Shown: positions 24,779 through 35,610 of the stretch, piece after piece
How the letters are laid out: each line of letters opens with the position of its first letter
How positions within the stretch are numbered: position 1 is the stretch's first letter
Source: an uncultured Rhodospirillaceae bacterium
Lineage (GTDB): Bacteria; Pseudomonadota; Alphaproteobacteria; Reyranellales; Reyranellaceae
Direction: 5' to 3'
Length of the DNA: 64,000 nt
NCBI GenBank assembly: GCA_945952105.1
Contig: CAMFGZ010000001.1
Span: forward strand, 280,333 to 344,332
Notes under the pieces: model-generated
What the model was told of the DNA's origin: nothing
The model's database searches: none
Seen by the model: the letters and a program-made list of their open reading frames with translations, nothing else
Translations under genes and position numbers: made by a program

Positions 24779-25948
24779 ATGAAAGACGTCGTCAACATCG
24801 AGGATCTGCGCAAGCTCGCCAAGAAGCGCCTGCCCAAGATCGCCTACGATTTCATCGAGGGTGGCACCGACGACGAGGTGGGCCTCGTCACCAACGAGCA
24901 GGCCTTCCGCAAGGCGCGCATCGTACCGCGCTACCTGGTCGACGTCTCGGTGCGCGACCAGTCGACGACCCTGTTCGGCCGGACCTATTCCAGCCCGATC
25001 GGCATTGCCCCCACGGGCCTCGCCGGCCTGTTCCGTCACGGCGCCGACCTGATGCTGGCCGAGGCCGCCCGCGACGCCAACGTACCCTTCATCATGTCGG
25101 GCTCGAGCACCGGTTCGATCGAGGATCTCGGCAAGCTGGCGCCCGACCACGGCTGGTACCAGCTCTATTCCGCCAAGGACCAGGCCGTCTCGGAGGACAT
25201 GATCAAGCGTTCGGCCGATGCCGGCCTGCGCACCCTGGTCTTCACCGTCGATGTGCCCGAGGGCTCGAACCGCGAGCGCAACACGCGCAACGGCTGGTCG
25301 CGGCCTCTCCGGCTCACCTGGAAGACCAAGTTCGAGGCGCTGCTGCATCCGGCCTGGATGATGCAGTGGTTCCGCCACGGCACGCCCTACTTCGACAACT
25401 GGGCGAAGTATGCCGGCCCCGATGCGACGGCCGACAAGGTGGCCGACATGGTCGCCTACCAGAACCGAGCGCCGATGAGCTGGAAGCATGTCGAGCGTTT
25501 CCGCGAGCTGTGGAAGGGCAACTTCGTCCTGAAGGGCATCATGCATCCCGACGACGCGATCCGCGCCCAGTCGCTGGGCGTCGACGGCGTCATGGTCTCC
25601 AACCACGGCGCGCGCCAGCTCGACCTCGCGCCTTCGCCGCTCGAGGTGCTGCCGGCGATCCGCGACGCGGTCGGCGACAAGATGACGGTGATGTTCGACG
25701 GCGGCGTGCGCCGCGGCCTCGACGCCATCATCGCGCTCTGCATGGGCGCCAAGTTCGTGTTCGTCGGCCGCCCGACGCTCTACGGCGTGACGGCGGGTGG
25801 CGTCGAAGGCGCGGCCAAGGCGCTGCAAATCTTCAAGCGCGAGGTCGACATCAGCATGGCGCAGATCGGCGCCACCAGGATCGCCGATCTCGGACCCCAG
25901 TTCATGATGTGGAAGGATGAGGAGGATCTGCGCCGCAACCGGCGCTGA
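24779..25948 (+). CDS. FMN-dependent alpha-hydroxy-acid dehydrogenase (LldD/mandelate dehydrogenase type)
   Basis: The 389-residue enzyme opens with IEDLRKLAKKRLPKIAYDFIEGG and has PIGIAPTGLAGLFRHGAD, the catalytic lysine (K252) and SNHGARQLD at 274-282 with the catalytic histidine (276). Most relatives have SNHGGRQLD, so Ala here is a mild variation. It should oxidise an L-2-hydroxy acid to the 2-keto acid via FMN. GGGAGTTGGGAAACA precedes the ATG. It is divergent from the GNAT gene. Confidence 0.94.
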   Translation: MKDVVNIEDLRKLAKKRLPKIAYDFIEGGTDDEVGLVTNEQAFRKARIVPRYLVDVSVRDQSTTLFGRTYSSPIGIAPTGLAGLFRHGADLMLAEAARDANVPFIMSGSSTGSIEDLGKLAPDHGWYQLYSAKDQAVSEDMIKRSADAGLRTLVFTVDVPEGSNRERNTRNGWSRPLRLTWKTKFEALLHPAWMMQWFRHGTPYFDNWAKYAGPDATADKVADMVAYQNRAPMSWKHVERFRELWKGNFVLKGIMHPDDAIRAQSLGVDGVMVSNHGARQLDLAPSPLEVLPAIRDAVGDKMTVMFDGGVRRGLDAIIALCMGAKFVFVGRPTLYGVTAGGVEGAAKALQIFKREVDISMAQIGATRIADLGPQFMMWKDEEDLRRNRR

Positions 25949-25995
25949 TCTGGGCTATAGTCCCTTCATCGCGCTTCGGCGCGGGGTCCCGCTCT

Positions 25996-26028
25996 CTCGC
26001 CAGACCGTGCTTCGTTCTGGCGAGGGAG
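25996..26028 (+). promoter_or_regulatory. Hairpin next to the ZIP transporter ribosome-binding site
   Basis: CTCGCCAGA (25996-26004) and TCTGGCGAG (26016-26024) form a perfect 9-bp stem with an 11-base loop. The Shine-Dalgarno-like GAGGGAG (26022-26028) overlaps the end of the 3' arm. A smaller GCGC-TTCG-GCGC hairpin sits at 25971-25982. It could attenuate translation or terminate the upstream transcript; no U-tract follows. Confidence 0.35.
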
Positions 26029-26033
26029 TCTCG

Positions 26034-26828
26034 ATGCTTTCCGCTTTCGCTTCGTCGTCGCCGATCCTCGCGGGTTTCCTGGGAAGCCTGATTGCCGGGC
26101 TGGCAACGGGCATCGGCGCGTTGCCGGTGCTGGCGATCCGCAGGATTTCGGACCAGGCCCAGGACGTGATGCTGGGGTTCGCCGCCGGTGTCATGCTCGC
26201 GGCCTCGTTCTTCTCTCTGATCCTGCCGGCGCTGGAGATTGTCGAGGGGCAGGGGAGTTCCAAGCTCGTCGCCGTAAGCATCGTCATAGCGGGCATTCTG
26301 CTGGGTGCGGCGAGCCTGTGGGCGCTGAACCGCCATATCCCACACGAGCACTTCTTCCTTGGGCGCGAGGGGCCCGATGCCAAGCACATCAAGCGCATCT
26401 GGCTGTTCGTGCTGGCCATCACGCTGCACAATTTCCCGGAGGGGCTTGCGGTCGGCGTGAGCTTCGGCGGTGACGATTTCGGGCGCGGGGTCGCGGTCGC
26501 GACGGGCATCGGGCTACAGAACATGCCGGAAGGCCTGGCCGTCGCCGTGGCACTGCTCGGCCTGCACTATACGCGTCTGCAGGCTTTCCTCGTGGCCTTG
26601 CTGACCGGACTCGCCGAGCCGATCGGCGGCCTGATCGGCGTGGTGGCCGTCACCTGGGCGGGCTCCCTGCTGCCCTGGGGGCTTGCCTACGCGGCGGGGG
26701 CGATGATCTTCGTCATCAGCGACGAGATCATCCCCGAAACCCACCGCCGCGGCTTCGAGAACCATGGCACGGTCGGCCTGATGATCGGCCTGGTGGTGAT
26801 GATGTTCCTCGACGTCATGCTGGGCTGA
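26034..26828 (+). CDS. ZIP-family divalent metal transporter
   Basis: The 264-residue membrane protein carries the ZIP metal motifs: LAITLHNFPEGLAVGVSF and GIGLQNMPEGLAVAVAL (HNFPEG in TM4, QNMPEG in TM5), with a cytoplasmic loop containing HIPHEHFFLGREGP. Eight helices are visible. It imports Zn or related ions into the cytoplasm. ATG at 26034 follows GAGGGAGTCTCG. Its end overlaps the remnant gene on the other strand by 14 bases. Confidence 0.93.
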   Translation: MLSAFASSSPILAGFLGSLIAGLATGIGALPVLAIRRISDQAQDVMLGFAAGVMLAASFFSLILPALEIVEGQGSSKLVAVSIVIAGILLGAASLWALNRHIPHEHFFLGREGPDAKHIKRIWLFVLAITLHNFPEGLAVGVSFGGDDFGRGVAVATGIGLQNMPEGLAVAVALLGLHYTRLQAFLVALLTGLAEPIGGLIGVVAVTWAGSLLPWGLAYAAGAMIFVISDEIIPETHRRGFENHGTVGLMIGLVVMMFLDVMLG

Positions 26829-27385
26829 TGGTGCCGACATTGGGCAGGAGATAATTCGGGACTCGGTCCGGCCGATAGCGTCGTGGACGATTTTGTCGGA
26901 AGGCGAGGCGTTCTTCAGACAAGAGCGGAAACAGCGGCACGATGTACGAGTTGACGTGGAAGCTTGATGACACGACGCCCATGACGACCCAGCCGATAAA
27001 GTCGAGGCATTTCAATCCACCGCGGAACCTCATGCGGTGCCGGATCGGCACAAGACGCTGGTGCAATAGCTGCACGAAATCACGATAGAGGTACCGACCT
27101 GCCATGTTGCTCGACAGCAGAATGGTTTGCCCGTCCCTGAGGCTCAGTTCGCAGAAGAAGATGGTGGAGATGTCGCCGCGCGAGATGTAGTTGCTGCGCT
27201 CTGCCTCTTCACAGAAAAGCCGGACCTCGCGGATCCGGCTCTTCACAGAAAAGCCGGACCTCGCGGATCCGGCTGAAAGGCATGACGGCCGATCGGCCGC
27301 CCTCGTTCACGAAGCACAAGCCGTCGGCGGTGATCTCGATATCGACATCACCGCCGGGCTCGTTGGTCAGGAACGGATGGCGCAG
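26815..27385 (-). pseudogene. Frameshifted hypothetical gene interrupted by a 34-bp tandem duplication
   Basis: On the minus strand, a frame from about 27385 encodes LRHPFLTNEPGGDVDIEIT...SAVMPFSRIREVRLFCEE, then stops shortly after a perfect 34-bp tandem copy. Removing one copy restores a single frame that continues AERSNYISRGDISTIFF... to the stop at 26815 and gives 178 codons plus the stop. The start is also doubtful, because only CTG, GTG or TTG codons (or an internal ATG at 27283) are available. The product is unknown; the strand pattern loosely suggests a PH-like domain. It lies directly downstream of the thiolase stop. Confidence 0.7.
27207..27274. repeat. Perfect 34-bp tandem duplication
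   Basis: Two identical, adjacent 34-base units lie at 27207-27240 and 27241-27274. Each contains an inverted repeat, AGCCGGA and TCCGGCT. Because 34 is not a multiple of three, the second copy shifts the frame of the surrounding gene. Slipped-strand mispairing at the hairpin is the likely origin. Confidence 0.93.
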
Positions 27386-27396
27386 GGCCTATCCGT

Positions 27397-28587
27397 TCAG
27401 TGCACGACCTCGAACAGGCCGGCGGCGCCCATGCCGCCGCCGATGCACATGGTCACGACGACGTTCTTGGCCTTGCGGCGACGGCCCTCGATCAGGGCGT
27501 GGCCGGTGCAGCGTGCGCCGGTCATGCCGAAGGGATGGCCGATCGAGATCGAGCCGCCGTTGACGTTCAGCTTCTCGTTGGGGATGCCGAGCTTGTCGCG
27601 GCAATAGAGGACCTGTACCGCGAAGGCCTCGTTCAACTCCCAGAGGTCGATGTCGTCCATCTTGAGGCCGAAGCGCTTCAGGAGCTTCGGGATCGCGTAG
27701 ACCGGGCCGATGCCCATCTCGTCCGGCTCGCAGCCGGCGACGACCAGGCCCTTGTAGATGCCGAGCGGCTTCAGGCCGCGCTTGGCGGCTTCGGCATCGC
27801 TCATGATGACCGAGGCCGAGGCGCCGTCCGAGAGCTGGCTGGCGTTGCCGGCGGTGATCCACTTGTCGGGGCCGGCGACCGGCTGCAGCTTGGCCAGGCC
27901 CTCAAGCGTCGTGTCGGGACGGTTGCCTTCGTCCTTGGTGAGCTTGACCGTCTTTTTGCTGGTTTCCTTGGTGTTCTTGTCGGTGACCAGCATCGTGGTT
28001 TCCATCGCCACGATCTCGTCGTCGAACTTGCCGGCCTGCTGGGCGGCCGCGGTGCGCAGCTGGCTCTGCAGCGAGTACTCGTCCTGCGCCTCGCGGCTGA
28101 TCTTGTAGCGCTCGGCCACCGTGTCGGCCGTGGTGATCATGGCGTGGTAGATGCCCGGCACGTGCTCCTGCACCCACGGGTTCACCAGGCGGTTCTTGTT
28201 GCCGCCCGGAGGGCCCTGGACCAGCGAGACCGACTCGAGACCGCCGGCGATCATCACCGGCACCTTGTCGACCAGCACGCGCTGGGCGGCCATCGAGATG
28301 GTCTGCAGGCCCGAGGAGCAGAAGCGGTTGACGGTCACGCCCGAGACGCTGACCGGCGCGCCGGCGCGCATGGCGGAAACGCGGGCGACGTTGGAGCCCG
28401 TGGTGCCTTCCGGCGCCGCGCAGCCCAGGATCACGTCCTCGACTTCGCCGAGATCGACCTTGGCGCGCTCGGCGGCGTGCTTGATCACGTGCGCGCCCAT
28501 GTCGGCGCCGTGCGTGTCGTTGAAGATACCGCGGAACGCCTTGCCGATCGGCGTGCGGGCGGTGGAGACGATTACTGCATCAGCCAT
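27397..28587 (-). CDS. fadA: Acetyl-CoA acyltransferase (thiolase, FadA-like)
   Basis: The 396-residue thiolase has the nucleophilic Cys90 in [10 protein letters not shown], His351 in [14 protein letters not shown] and the second cysteine near 381 in [11 protein letters not shown]. It should cleave 3-ketoacyl-CoA to acetyl-CoA plus a shortened acyl-CoA, the last step of beta-oxidation. GAGGAGGAAAG precedes the ATG. It follows the multifunctional FadB-like gene on the same strand after a 137-base gap that holds a palindromic repeat. Confidence 0.93.
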   Translation of the reverse strand: MADAVIVSTARTPIGKAFRGIFNDTHGADMGAHVIKHAAERAKVDLGEVEDVILGCAAPEGTTGSNVARVSAMRAGAPVSVSGVTVNRFCSSGLQTISMAAQRVLVDKVPVMIAGGLESVSLVQGPPGGNKNRLVNPWVQEHVPGIYHAMITTADTVAERYKISREAQDEYSLQSQLRTAAAQQAGKFDDEIVAMETTMLVTDKNTKETSKKTVKLTKDEGNRPDTTLEGLAKLQPVAGPDKWITAGNASQLSDGASASVIMSDAEAAKRGLKPLGIYKGLVVAGCEPDEMGIGPVYAIPKLLKRFGLKMDDIDLWELNEAFAVQVLYCRDKLGIPNEKLNVNGGSISIGHPFGMTGARCTGHALIEGRRRKAKNVVVTMCIGGGMGAAGLFEVVH

Positions 28588-28640
28588 TTTCTTTCCTCCT
28601 CGATTGCCGCCCGGATGGCACGGCACTGACTTCAGATAGT

Positions 28641-28712
28641 TGTCATCCCGAGGCCGAAGGCCGAGGGACCTTTACTGTTCCGGAAAGGTCCCTCGCGGCG
28701 CTCGGGATGACA
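28641..28712. repeat. Palindromic intergenic repeat, family A
   Basis: Outer arms TGTCATCCCGAG (28641-28652) and CTCGGGATGACA (28701-28712) are perfectly complementary over 12 bases. Inside are a small GGCC-GAA-GGCC hairpin (28652-28662) and a 12-base inner stem, CGAGGGACCTTT (28662-28673) with its complement (28684-28695). It sits between fadB and fadA, where it may protect or attenuate the transcript. Confidence 0.88.
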
Positions 28713-28724
28713 GTGTGAGTAAGC

Positions 28725-30821
<2,097 letters not shown>

Positions 30822-31002
30822 GGACGTTCTCTTCCCTGGTGAATGCCGTTTGGACGGCTGGTCTTAGCAATCTCTGGCTGCCCCGCCCAGCGGCCTTGGG
30901 TTCCGCCCTGCGGAGATAGGTGCAGATACACAGCCTAGCCGCTTGCAATGTCAGCCGCTATGCATCGCCGCACAAAAACGAAACTGGGAGGTCTTCGAAC
31001 CA

Positions 31003-32007
31003 ATGACCAAAATAATCACCACCCGCCGCAGCCTGTTGCGTACCGGCGCCGGCGCCAGCCTGCTCGTTGCCGCGCCCGCGATCGTGCGTGCGCAGGGCGC
31101 TGCCTGGCCGAACAAGCCGATCACCATCGTCGTGAATTTTCCCGCCGGGGGCCTCACCGACGGTATCGCCCGGGCCTTTGGGCAGTCCGTCAGCCAGGCC
31201 ACCGGCCAGCAGGTGATGATCGACAACAAGCCCGGCGCCAGCGGCAACATCGGCGCCGCCATCGTCGCCCGTGCGCCGGCCGACGGTTACACTTTCCTGC
31301 ATTCGGTCTCGAGCACGCTCATCCAGAACCGGGTGATGTTCAAAACACTGGGCTTCGATCCCGACAAGGACCTCACCATCGTGTCCGGCACCTCTTCTGG
31401 CGTGCTGCCGGTGGTCGTGCACAAGTCGTTGCCGGCCGAGGTGAAGGACCTGAAGTCATTCGTCGAATACGCCAAGAAGAACAAGGTGAACTTCGGCTCG
31501 TGGGCGATGGGCTCCTCGGCCCACATCTTTGCCCAGACCCTGAACGAGAAGTATGGGCTCACGATGGAGATCGTGACCTACAAGGGCGAAGCGCCGATGT
31601 GGCAGGACATGGGAGCAGGCTCCTTGCAAGCCGCGATGGGCAGCCCGCAGGCAATGAACGCCCTGATCGTCAAGGGCGACGTCCGCGGCATCGCCGCGCC
31701 GTCGAAGGTGCGCGCCCGCGTGTTTCCCGACGTCCCGACCTCACGCGAGCAGGGCTTCGACGACGACGCCTTCACCGTGTCGGGCTGGCTGGCGCTGGCT
31801 GCGCCCGCCGCGACACCCAAGGACATCGTCAAGAGGATGTCCGATCTCTGGGTTGCTGCCGCAGACTCCGAGCCCGGCAAGAAGATGATGGACAGCTTCG
31901 CCCTCGTGGAGAAGCCGATGCCCCACGAGGAAGTCATGGCCGACTACGAGCGGCTGAAGACGGTCCTCATCCCGCGCATCGTCGCGCTGGGCATGAAGCC
32001 GGAGTAG
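31003..32007 (+). CDS. Bug-family (TctC-like) substrate-binding protein with Tat-type signal
   Basis: The 334-residue protein has a twin-arginine signal (TTRRSLLRTGAGASLLVAAPAIVRAQ) and the family segments NKPITIVVNFPAGGLTDGIARAF, DNKPGASGNIGAAIVARAPADGYT and FPDVPTSREQGFDD. It is a periplasmic receptor for a carboxylate; no TctA/TctB genes lie nearby. Its relation to the fadAB pair upstream is divergent only. GGGAGG lies 12 bases before the ATG. It resembles the truncated protein at position 1. Confidence 0.94.
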   Translation: MTKIITTRRSLLRTGAGASLLVAAPAIVRAQGAAWPNKPITIVVNFPAGGLTDGIARAFGQSVSQATGQQVMIDNKPGASGNIGAAIVARAPADGYTFLHSVSSTLIQNRVMFKTLGFDPDKDLTIVSGTSSGVLPVVVHKSLPAEVKDLKSFVEYAKKNKVNFGSWAMGSSAHIFAQTLNEKYGLTMEIVTYKGEAPMWQDMGAGSLQAAMGSPQAMNALIVKGDVRGIAAPSKVRARVFPDVPTSREQGFDDDAFTVSGWLALAAPAATPKDIVKRMSDLWVAAADSEPGKKMMDSFALVEKPMPHEEVMADYERLKTVLIPRIVALGMKPE

Positions 32008-32021
32008 CTAACCGGACCCCA

Positions 32022-32132
32022 CCTCACTCCGAGGAGGCCGCAGAGCGGCCGTCTCGAAGGGTGGACATCAGACGCGGTGCTCGTGCCCATGCTTCGAGAC
32101 GCGCTCCTCTGGAGCGCTCCTCAGCATGAGCT
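32022..32132. repeat. Palindromic intergenic repeat, family B (degenerate copy)
   Basis: The outer arms, around GAGGAGGC (32022-32038) and its partner GCTCCTCAGCATGAG near 32116-32130, pair imperfectly. The inner arms CGTCTCGAAG (near 32050) and CTTCGAGACG (near 32092) pair well. The same words in the same order occur at 36221-36330. Confidence 0.65.
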
Positions 32133-32155
32133 GGGTGGTGGAAAATCCACCACCC
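32133..32155. terminator. Bidirectional hairpin terminator
   Basis: GGGTGGTGGA (32133-32142) and TCCACCACCC (32146-32155) form a perfect 10-bp stem with an AAA loop, between the convergent Bug-protein and amidase genes. No long U-run follows in either direction. Confidence 0.65.
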
Positions 32156-32165
32156 TCAAAGAGGC

Positions 32166-33551
32166 TCAGGCCGAGACGCGCTTCAAATTCTCGTCGAACC
32201 AGCGGGCGAGGCCGGTCATGCGCGCATCCTCATGCTTCTGGCCCATGAGCTGGAGGCCGACCGGCATGCCACCGACGCTCATCAGCGGCACCGTGACGAC
32301 CGGCGCGAACAGCATCGAACTCGGCGCGTTGAACACGAAGTCGCCGGTTGGGCGCGGCGCCAGCGGCTGGCCCGGCACGTCTCCCGCCCAGACCGGTGCG
32401 GGCCCCGGACAGGAGAGCGTGATTGCCGCATCGGCGAGCGGCGCCATCGTCGCATGCATGCGCTGCGCGTTCTCACGGGCCAGCAGCGCCATGCGATAAT
32501 CGTCCAGCGACATCGCCTCGGCCTTCGCCAGCGTCGCCTTGGCACGTTCGCTGACGCCGGCCGGATTGTTGTCGACGATGCCGCGCTGTCCCCAGCGGTT
32601 CTCCCAGCCCGTAACGCCGCCGCAAACGCTGCGGCCATTGGCGATCGACTTCTCCAGCGCCTCGACCCAGGGATGATCCTTGCGGCGGATCAGCTCGACG
32701 CCGGCATCGCGTAGCTGCTTCAGCACGCCGTCGAAGGCGGCCTTGGTCGCGTCGTCGACCTCGACCCAGCCTTCGGTCTCCAGCACGACGAGCCGGTTGG
32801 GCTTCACGGCGGTCGGGAGCGAGGAGGGGCCCATCAGGCCGACCTCGCCGCGATCGCCGCCGGCGCGCTTGGCGATCTCGATCGCGACCTGCCACATGTC
32901 CTGCAGCGAATTGGCGTGCGGGCCGTGCGTGCTCTGGCTGGTGGCCTGGCGCTCTCCGCGATTGATGCCGCCCTGCGTCGGCTTCAGCGCGTAGTTTCCG
33001 CAATAGGCGGCGGGGCGGATGATCGAGCCGCCGACCTGCGTGCCGATGGCGGCCGGCACCATGTTGGCACCGACGGCGGCCGCCGATCCGGAAGAGGAGC
33101 CGCCCGGCGTGCGGGTGGCATCGAACGGATTGGTCGTCGCTCCGGGATGCGAGCCGCCCAGTTCCGCCGTCACCGCCTTGGCCAGGATCACCGCGCCGGC
33201 CTGGCGCAGCGCCCATACGGCGGCATTGTCGCGCTTGGGGAAATTGCCCTTGAAGGCCTCGCAGCCCATCTGCGTGGGCATGTCCTTCGTCTCGAGCAGG
33301 TCCTTGATGGCGAGCGGCATGCCGTCGATCGACGAGAGCGGCTTGCCGGATTTCCAGCGTGCGGCGCTGGCGTCGGCGGCCTCGCGGGCTCCGGCTTCGT
33401 TGATCGCGGGGAAGGCCTTCACCACCGGCTCGCGCGCCGCCACCGTCTCCAGGCAGCGTTCTAGATACGCACGCGGCGTGTCGCTGCCGTCGGCGAAGCG
33501 CTCCGCGGCGTCGTGAAAGGTGAGCGGCTTGAAATCCTTGTACGCGGTCAT
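32166..33551 (-). CDS. Amidase signature family hydrolase
   Basis: The 461-residue enzyme shows the Ser-cisSer-Lys catalytic set: K83 in LAIKDLLET, the GGSSSGSAAA block (150-159, with the cis-Ser) and the nucleophile S176 in GTQVGGSIIRPA. It should hydrolyse an amide, with unknown side chain. It follows the enolase-superfamily gene on the same strand (46-base gap), suggesting a shared pathway. GatA function is unlikely, because no gatB/C genes are present. Confidence 0.93.
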   Translation of the reverse strand: MTAYKDFKPLTFHDAAERFADGSDTPRAYLERCLETVAAREPVVKAFPAINEAGAREAADASAARWKSGKPLSSIDGMPLAIKDLLETKDMPTQMGCEAFKGNFPKRDNAAVWALRQAGAVILAKAVTAELGGSHPGATTNPFDATRTPGGSSSGSAAAVGANMVPAAIGTQVGGSIIRPAAYCGNYALKPTQGGINRGERQATSQSTHGPHANSLQDMWQVAIEIAKRAGGDRGEVGLMGPSSLPTAVKPNRLVVLETEGWVEVDDATKAAFDGVLKQLRDAGVELIRRKDHPWVEALEKSIANGRSVCGGVTGWENRWGQRGIVDNNPAGVSERAKATLAKAEAMSLDDYRMALLARENAQRMHATMAPLADAAITLSCPGPAPVWAGDVPGQPLAPRPTGDFVFNAPSSMLFAPVVTVPLMSVGGMPVGLQLMGQKHEDARMTGLARWFDENLKRVSA

Positions 33552-33597
33552 CGCTGGTCCGTTCCGATGTTGAGGATCCGGACCCTAACACGAGAGA

Positions 33598-34686
33598 TCA
33601 GCGCACCCGATAGCGCTCGATCGCGTCGGGATCGAAAGTGAAGCCGAGGCCCGGGCGGTCCGGCACGGCGATGCAGCCATCCTCGACCTTGATCGCTTCG
33701 CGATAAAGCTTCGACGTCCACGGCATGTATTCCAGCCATGTCGTGTTGGCAAAGGCGCCGAGGATGCCGATGCTCTGCTGCGTGAAGAGATGGTTCGAGA
33801 TCGCAATGTCGTGCGCGGCGGCGAGATGCGCCACCTTCACGAACTCGCTGACACCGCCGACGCGGCCGAGATCGGCCATCCAGATGTCGGCCGCACCATG
33901 TGCCAGCATCTCGCGGAAGCCATAGCGTGTCGCCTCGGTCTCGCCGCTGGCGATCGGCGTGTCGAGTGCTGCCGCGACCCTGGCTGAGCCGCGATGATCG
34001 TAGGGGGCTACCGGCTCCTCGAACCAGGTGAGATCGAAGGCTTCGAGCTTGCGGCCGAGCCGTATCGCATGATCGGCGGTGAAGCCGCGGCTGGCGTCGC
34101 ACATCAGCGAGACCCTGGGACCGATCGCCTTGCGCACCGCCGCGACCCGCTCGACGTCCTCTTCGACATGCTTCTTGCCCACGCGCATCTTCACGCCGCT
34201 GAATCCCTCGGCAACGTAACCGGCCGCTTCCTTCGCCAACTCGTCGGGCGTCGCGGAGAGCCACAGGCCGGCGCTCGAATAGACGGGAAGGCGGTCGTGC
34301 GCCGCGCCCAGCATGTGGGTGACCGACTGCCCGAGCGCCTTGCCTTTGGCATCCCACAACGCGGTATCGACTCCTGCGAGACCGAAGATCGTCACGCCCT
34401 TGTGGCCAAGGAAGTAAAGCTCGCGCCACATCCGCTCCCAGAAGCGCTCGGCATAGCGAATGTCTTCGCCGACGAGCGCGGGCTTCAGACTGTCGACCAT
34501 GGCGCGCAGCACTTCGATGCGCCGTCCGCCAAGCGTGAACAGGAAGCTCTCGCCGGTCACGCCGATGTCAGTGTCGATGAAAATCAGCACCGCGCCGATG
34601 CGGTCGTTGCTGACGCCGCTCGAGTTGCGCGTTGGCCGGTCGAGCGGCACTTCGACGAGGACGGTCCTGAGATCGGTAACGCGCAT
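33598..34686 (-). CDS. Enolase-superfamily enzyme (mandelate racemase/muconate lactonizing type, K-x-R with His)
   Basis: The 362-residue protein has the second-sphere lysine motif K166-M-R168 (GVKMRVG), metal ligands D197 (CDASRGF), E223 (WFEEPV) and E249 (SGETEATRYG), D272 and H299 (ISNHLF). A His/Asp dyad at these places marks the mandelate racemase subgroup (acid-sugar dehydratases or racemases). Substrate unknown. The start at 34686 has GGGAGA upstream. It probably forms a two-gene unit with the amidase. Confidence 0.9.
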   Translation of the reverse strand: MRVTDLRTVLVEVPLDRPTRNSSGVSNDRIGAVLIFIDTDIGVTGESFLFTLGGRRIEVLRAMVDSLKPALVGEDIRYAERFWERMWRELYFLGHKGVTIFGLAGVDTALWDAKGKALGQSVTHMLGAAHDRLPVYSSAGLWLSATPDELAKEAAGYVAEGFSGVKMRVGKKHVEEDVERVAAVRKAIGPRVSLMCDASRGFTADHAIRLGRKLEAFDLTWFEEPVAPYDHRGSARVAAALDTPIASGETEATRYGFREMLAHGAADIWMADLGRVGGVSEFVKVAHLAAAHDIAISNHLFTQQSIGILGAFANTTWLEYMPWTSKLYREAIKVEDGCIAVPDRPGLGFTFDPDAIERYRVR

Positions 34687-34880
34687 GACAGTGTCTCCCT
34701 GGATCACCGGATTCGTCATCGGCGCCGTCACGAAAGTGTGTGAGGCGCGCGATGAACCGGCTTTGGAACAACGGCGTACCACACGGTGAAGAGGCTGCAA
34801 GACCTGTAGTCCTCTCGGGCCGATGGCGAGCGCGCCGTCGTTGGTCGCAAAACGAACAAGCATCCAACTGGAGAAAACAT

Positions 34881-35468
34881 ATGCTCAAGCGTCAAACGCT
34901 GATCGCTGCTGCGGCCCTGTGCGTGCTCTCGATCGCTCCTGCCTTTGCCCAGACCATGGCGCCGGCTCCCGCGGCTGCGCCTGCGAACCCGATGGTCGGC
35001 GGCGCGCCGATGTATGCCAACAAGAACATCGTCGATAACGCGGTCAATTCGAAGGACCACACCACGCTCGTCGCCGCCGTGAAGGCCGCGGGCCTCGTCG
35101 AGACGCTGCAGGGCCCGGGCCCGTTCACGGTGTTCGCGCCGACCAACGCCGCCTTCGCCAAGCTGCCGCCGGGCACCGTCGAGATGCTGGTGAAGCCCGA
35201 GAACAAGGCCAAGCTCACCAAGATCCTGACCTGCCATGTCGTCGCCGCCAACGCGATGTCGCCGGCGATCGCCAAGATGATCGCCGATGACAAGGGCACG
35301 CATCCCGTCAAGACGGTGGGCGGCTGCGTGCTGCAGGCCAAGATGATGGGCGACAAGATCACGCTGACCGACGAGAACGGCAACGTCGCCACGGTGACGA
35401 TCGCCGACGTGAAGCAGTCGAACGGTGTCATTCATGTGATCGACACGGTTCTCCTGCCGAAGGGCTAG
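34881..35468 (+). CDS. Secreted fasciclin (FAS1) domain protein
   Basis: The 195-residue protein has a signal peptide (MLKRQTLIAAAALCVLSIAPAFAQ), a short Pro/Ala-rich linker and one FAS1 domain (NIVDNAVNSKDHTTLVAAVKAAGLVETLQGPGPFTVFAPTNAAFAKLP, then LTCHVV and GVIHVIDTVLLPK). FAS1 domains mediate adhesion or extracellular interactions. GGAG lies eight bases before the ATG. A stem-loop terminator follows. Confidence 0.94.
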   Translation: MLKRQTLIAAAALCVLSIAPAFAQTMAPAPAAAPANPMVGGAPMYANKNIVDNAVNSKDHTTLVAAVKAAGLVETLQGPGPFTVFAPTNAAFAKLPPGTVEMLVKPENKAKLTKILTCHVVAANAMSPAIAKMIADDKGTHPVKTVGGCVLQAKMMGDKITLTDENGNVATVTIADVKQSNGVIHVIDTVLLPKG

Positions 35469-35494
35469 ATTTCCCGATCCTTTGGACGGTGGCG

Positions 35495-35517
35495 GCGGCG
35501 GGGCTTTTCCCCGCCGC
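35495..35517 (+). terminator. Hairpin terminator after the fasciclin gene
   Basis: GCGGCGGGG (35495-35503) and CCCCGCCGC (35509-35517) form a perfect 9-bp stem with a CTTTT loop and are followed by TTCCATTT. It lies 27 bases after the fasciclin stop. Confidence 0.7.
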
Positions 35518-35610
35518 TTCCATTTGCGCTAGGGTATCCGCATCCATTGTGCCGGGCGTCCGTTGCCCGGAAGCGCCTGAGTCGGCGCAGGAATGTCGGG
35601 AGGCGGATTC

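Noticed and set aside
27400..28629. Open frame antisense to the thiolase
   Set aside because: It has no domain similarity and mirrors the thiolase in the complementary frame; the thiolase has its full catalytic set.
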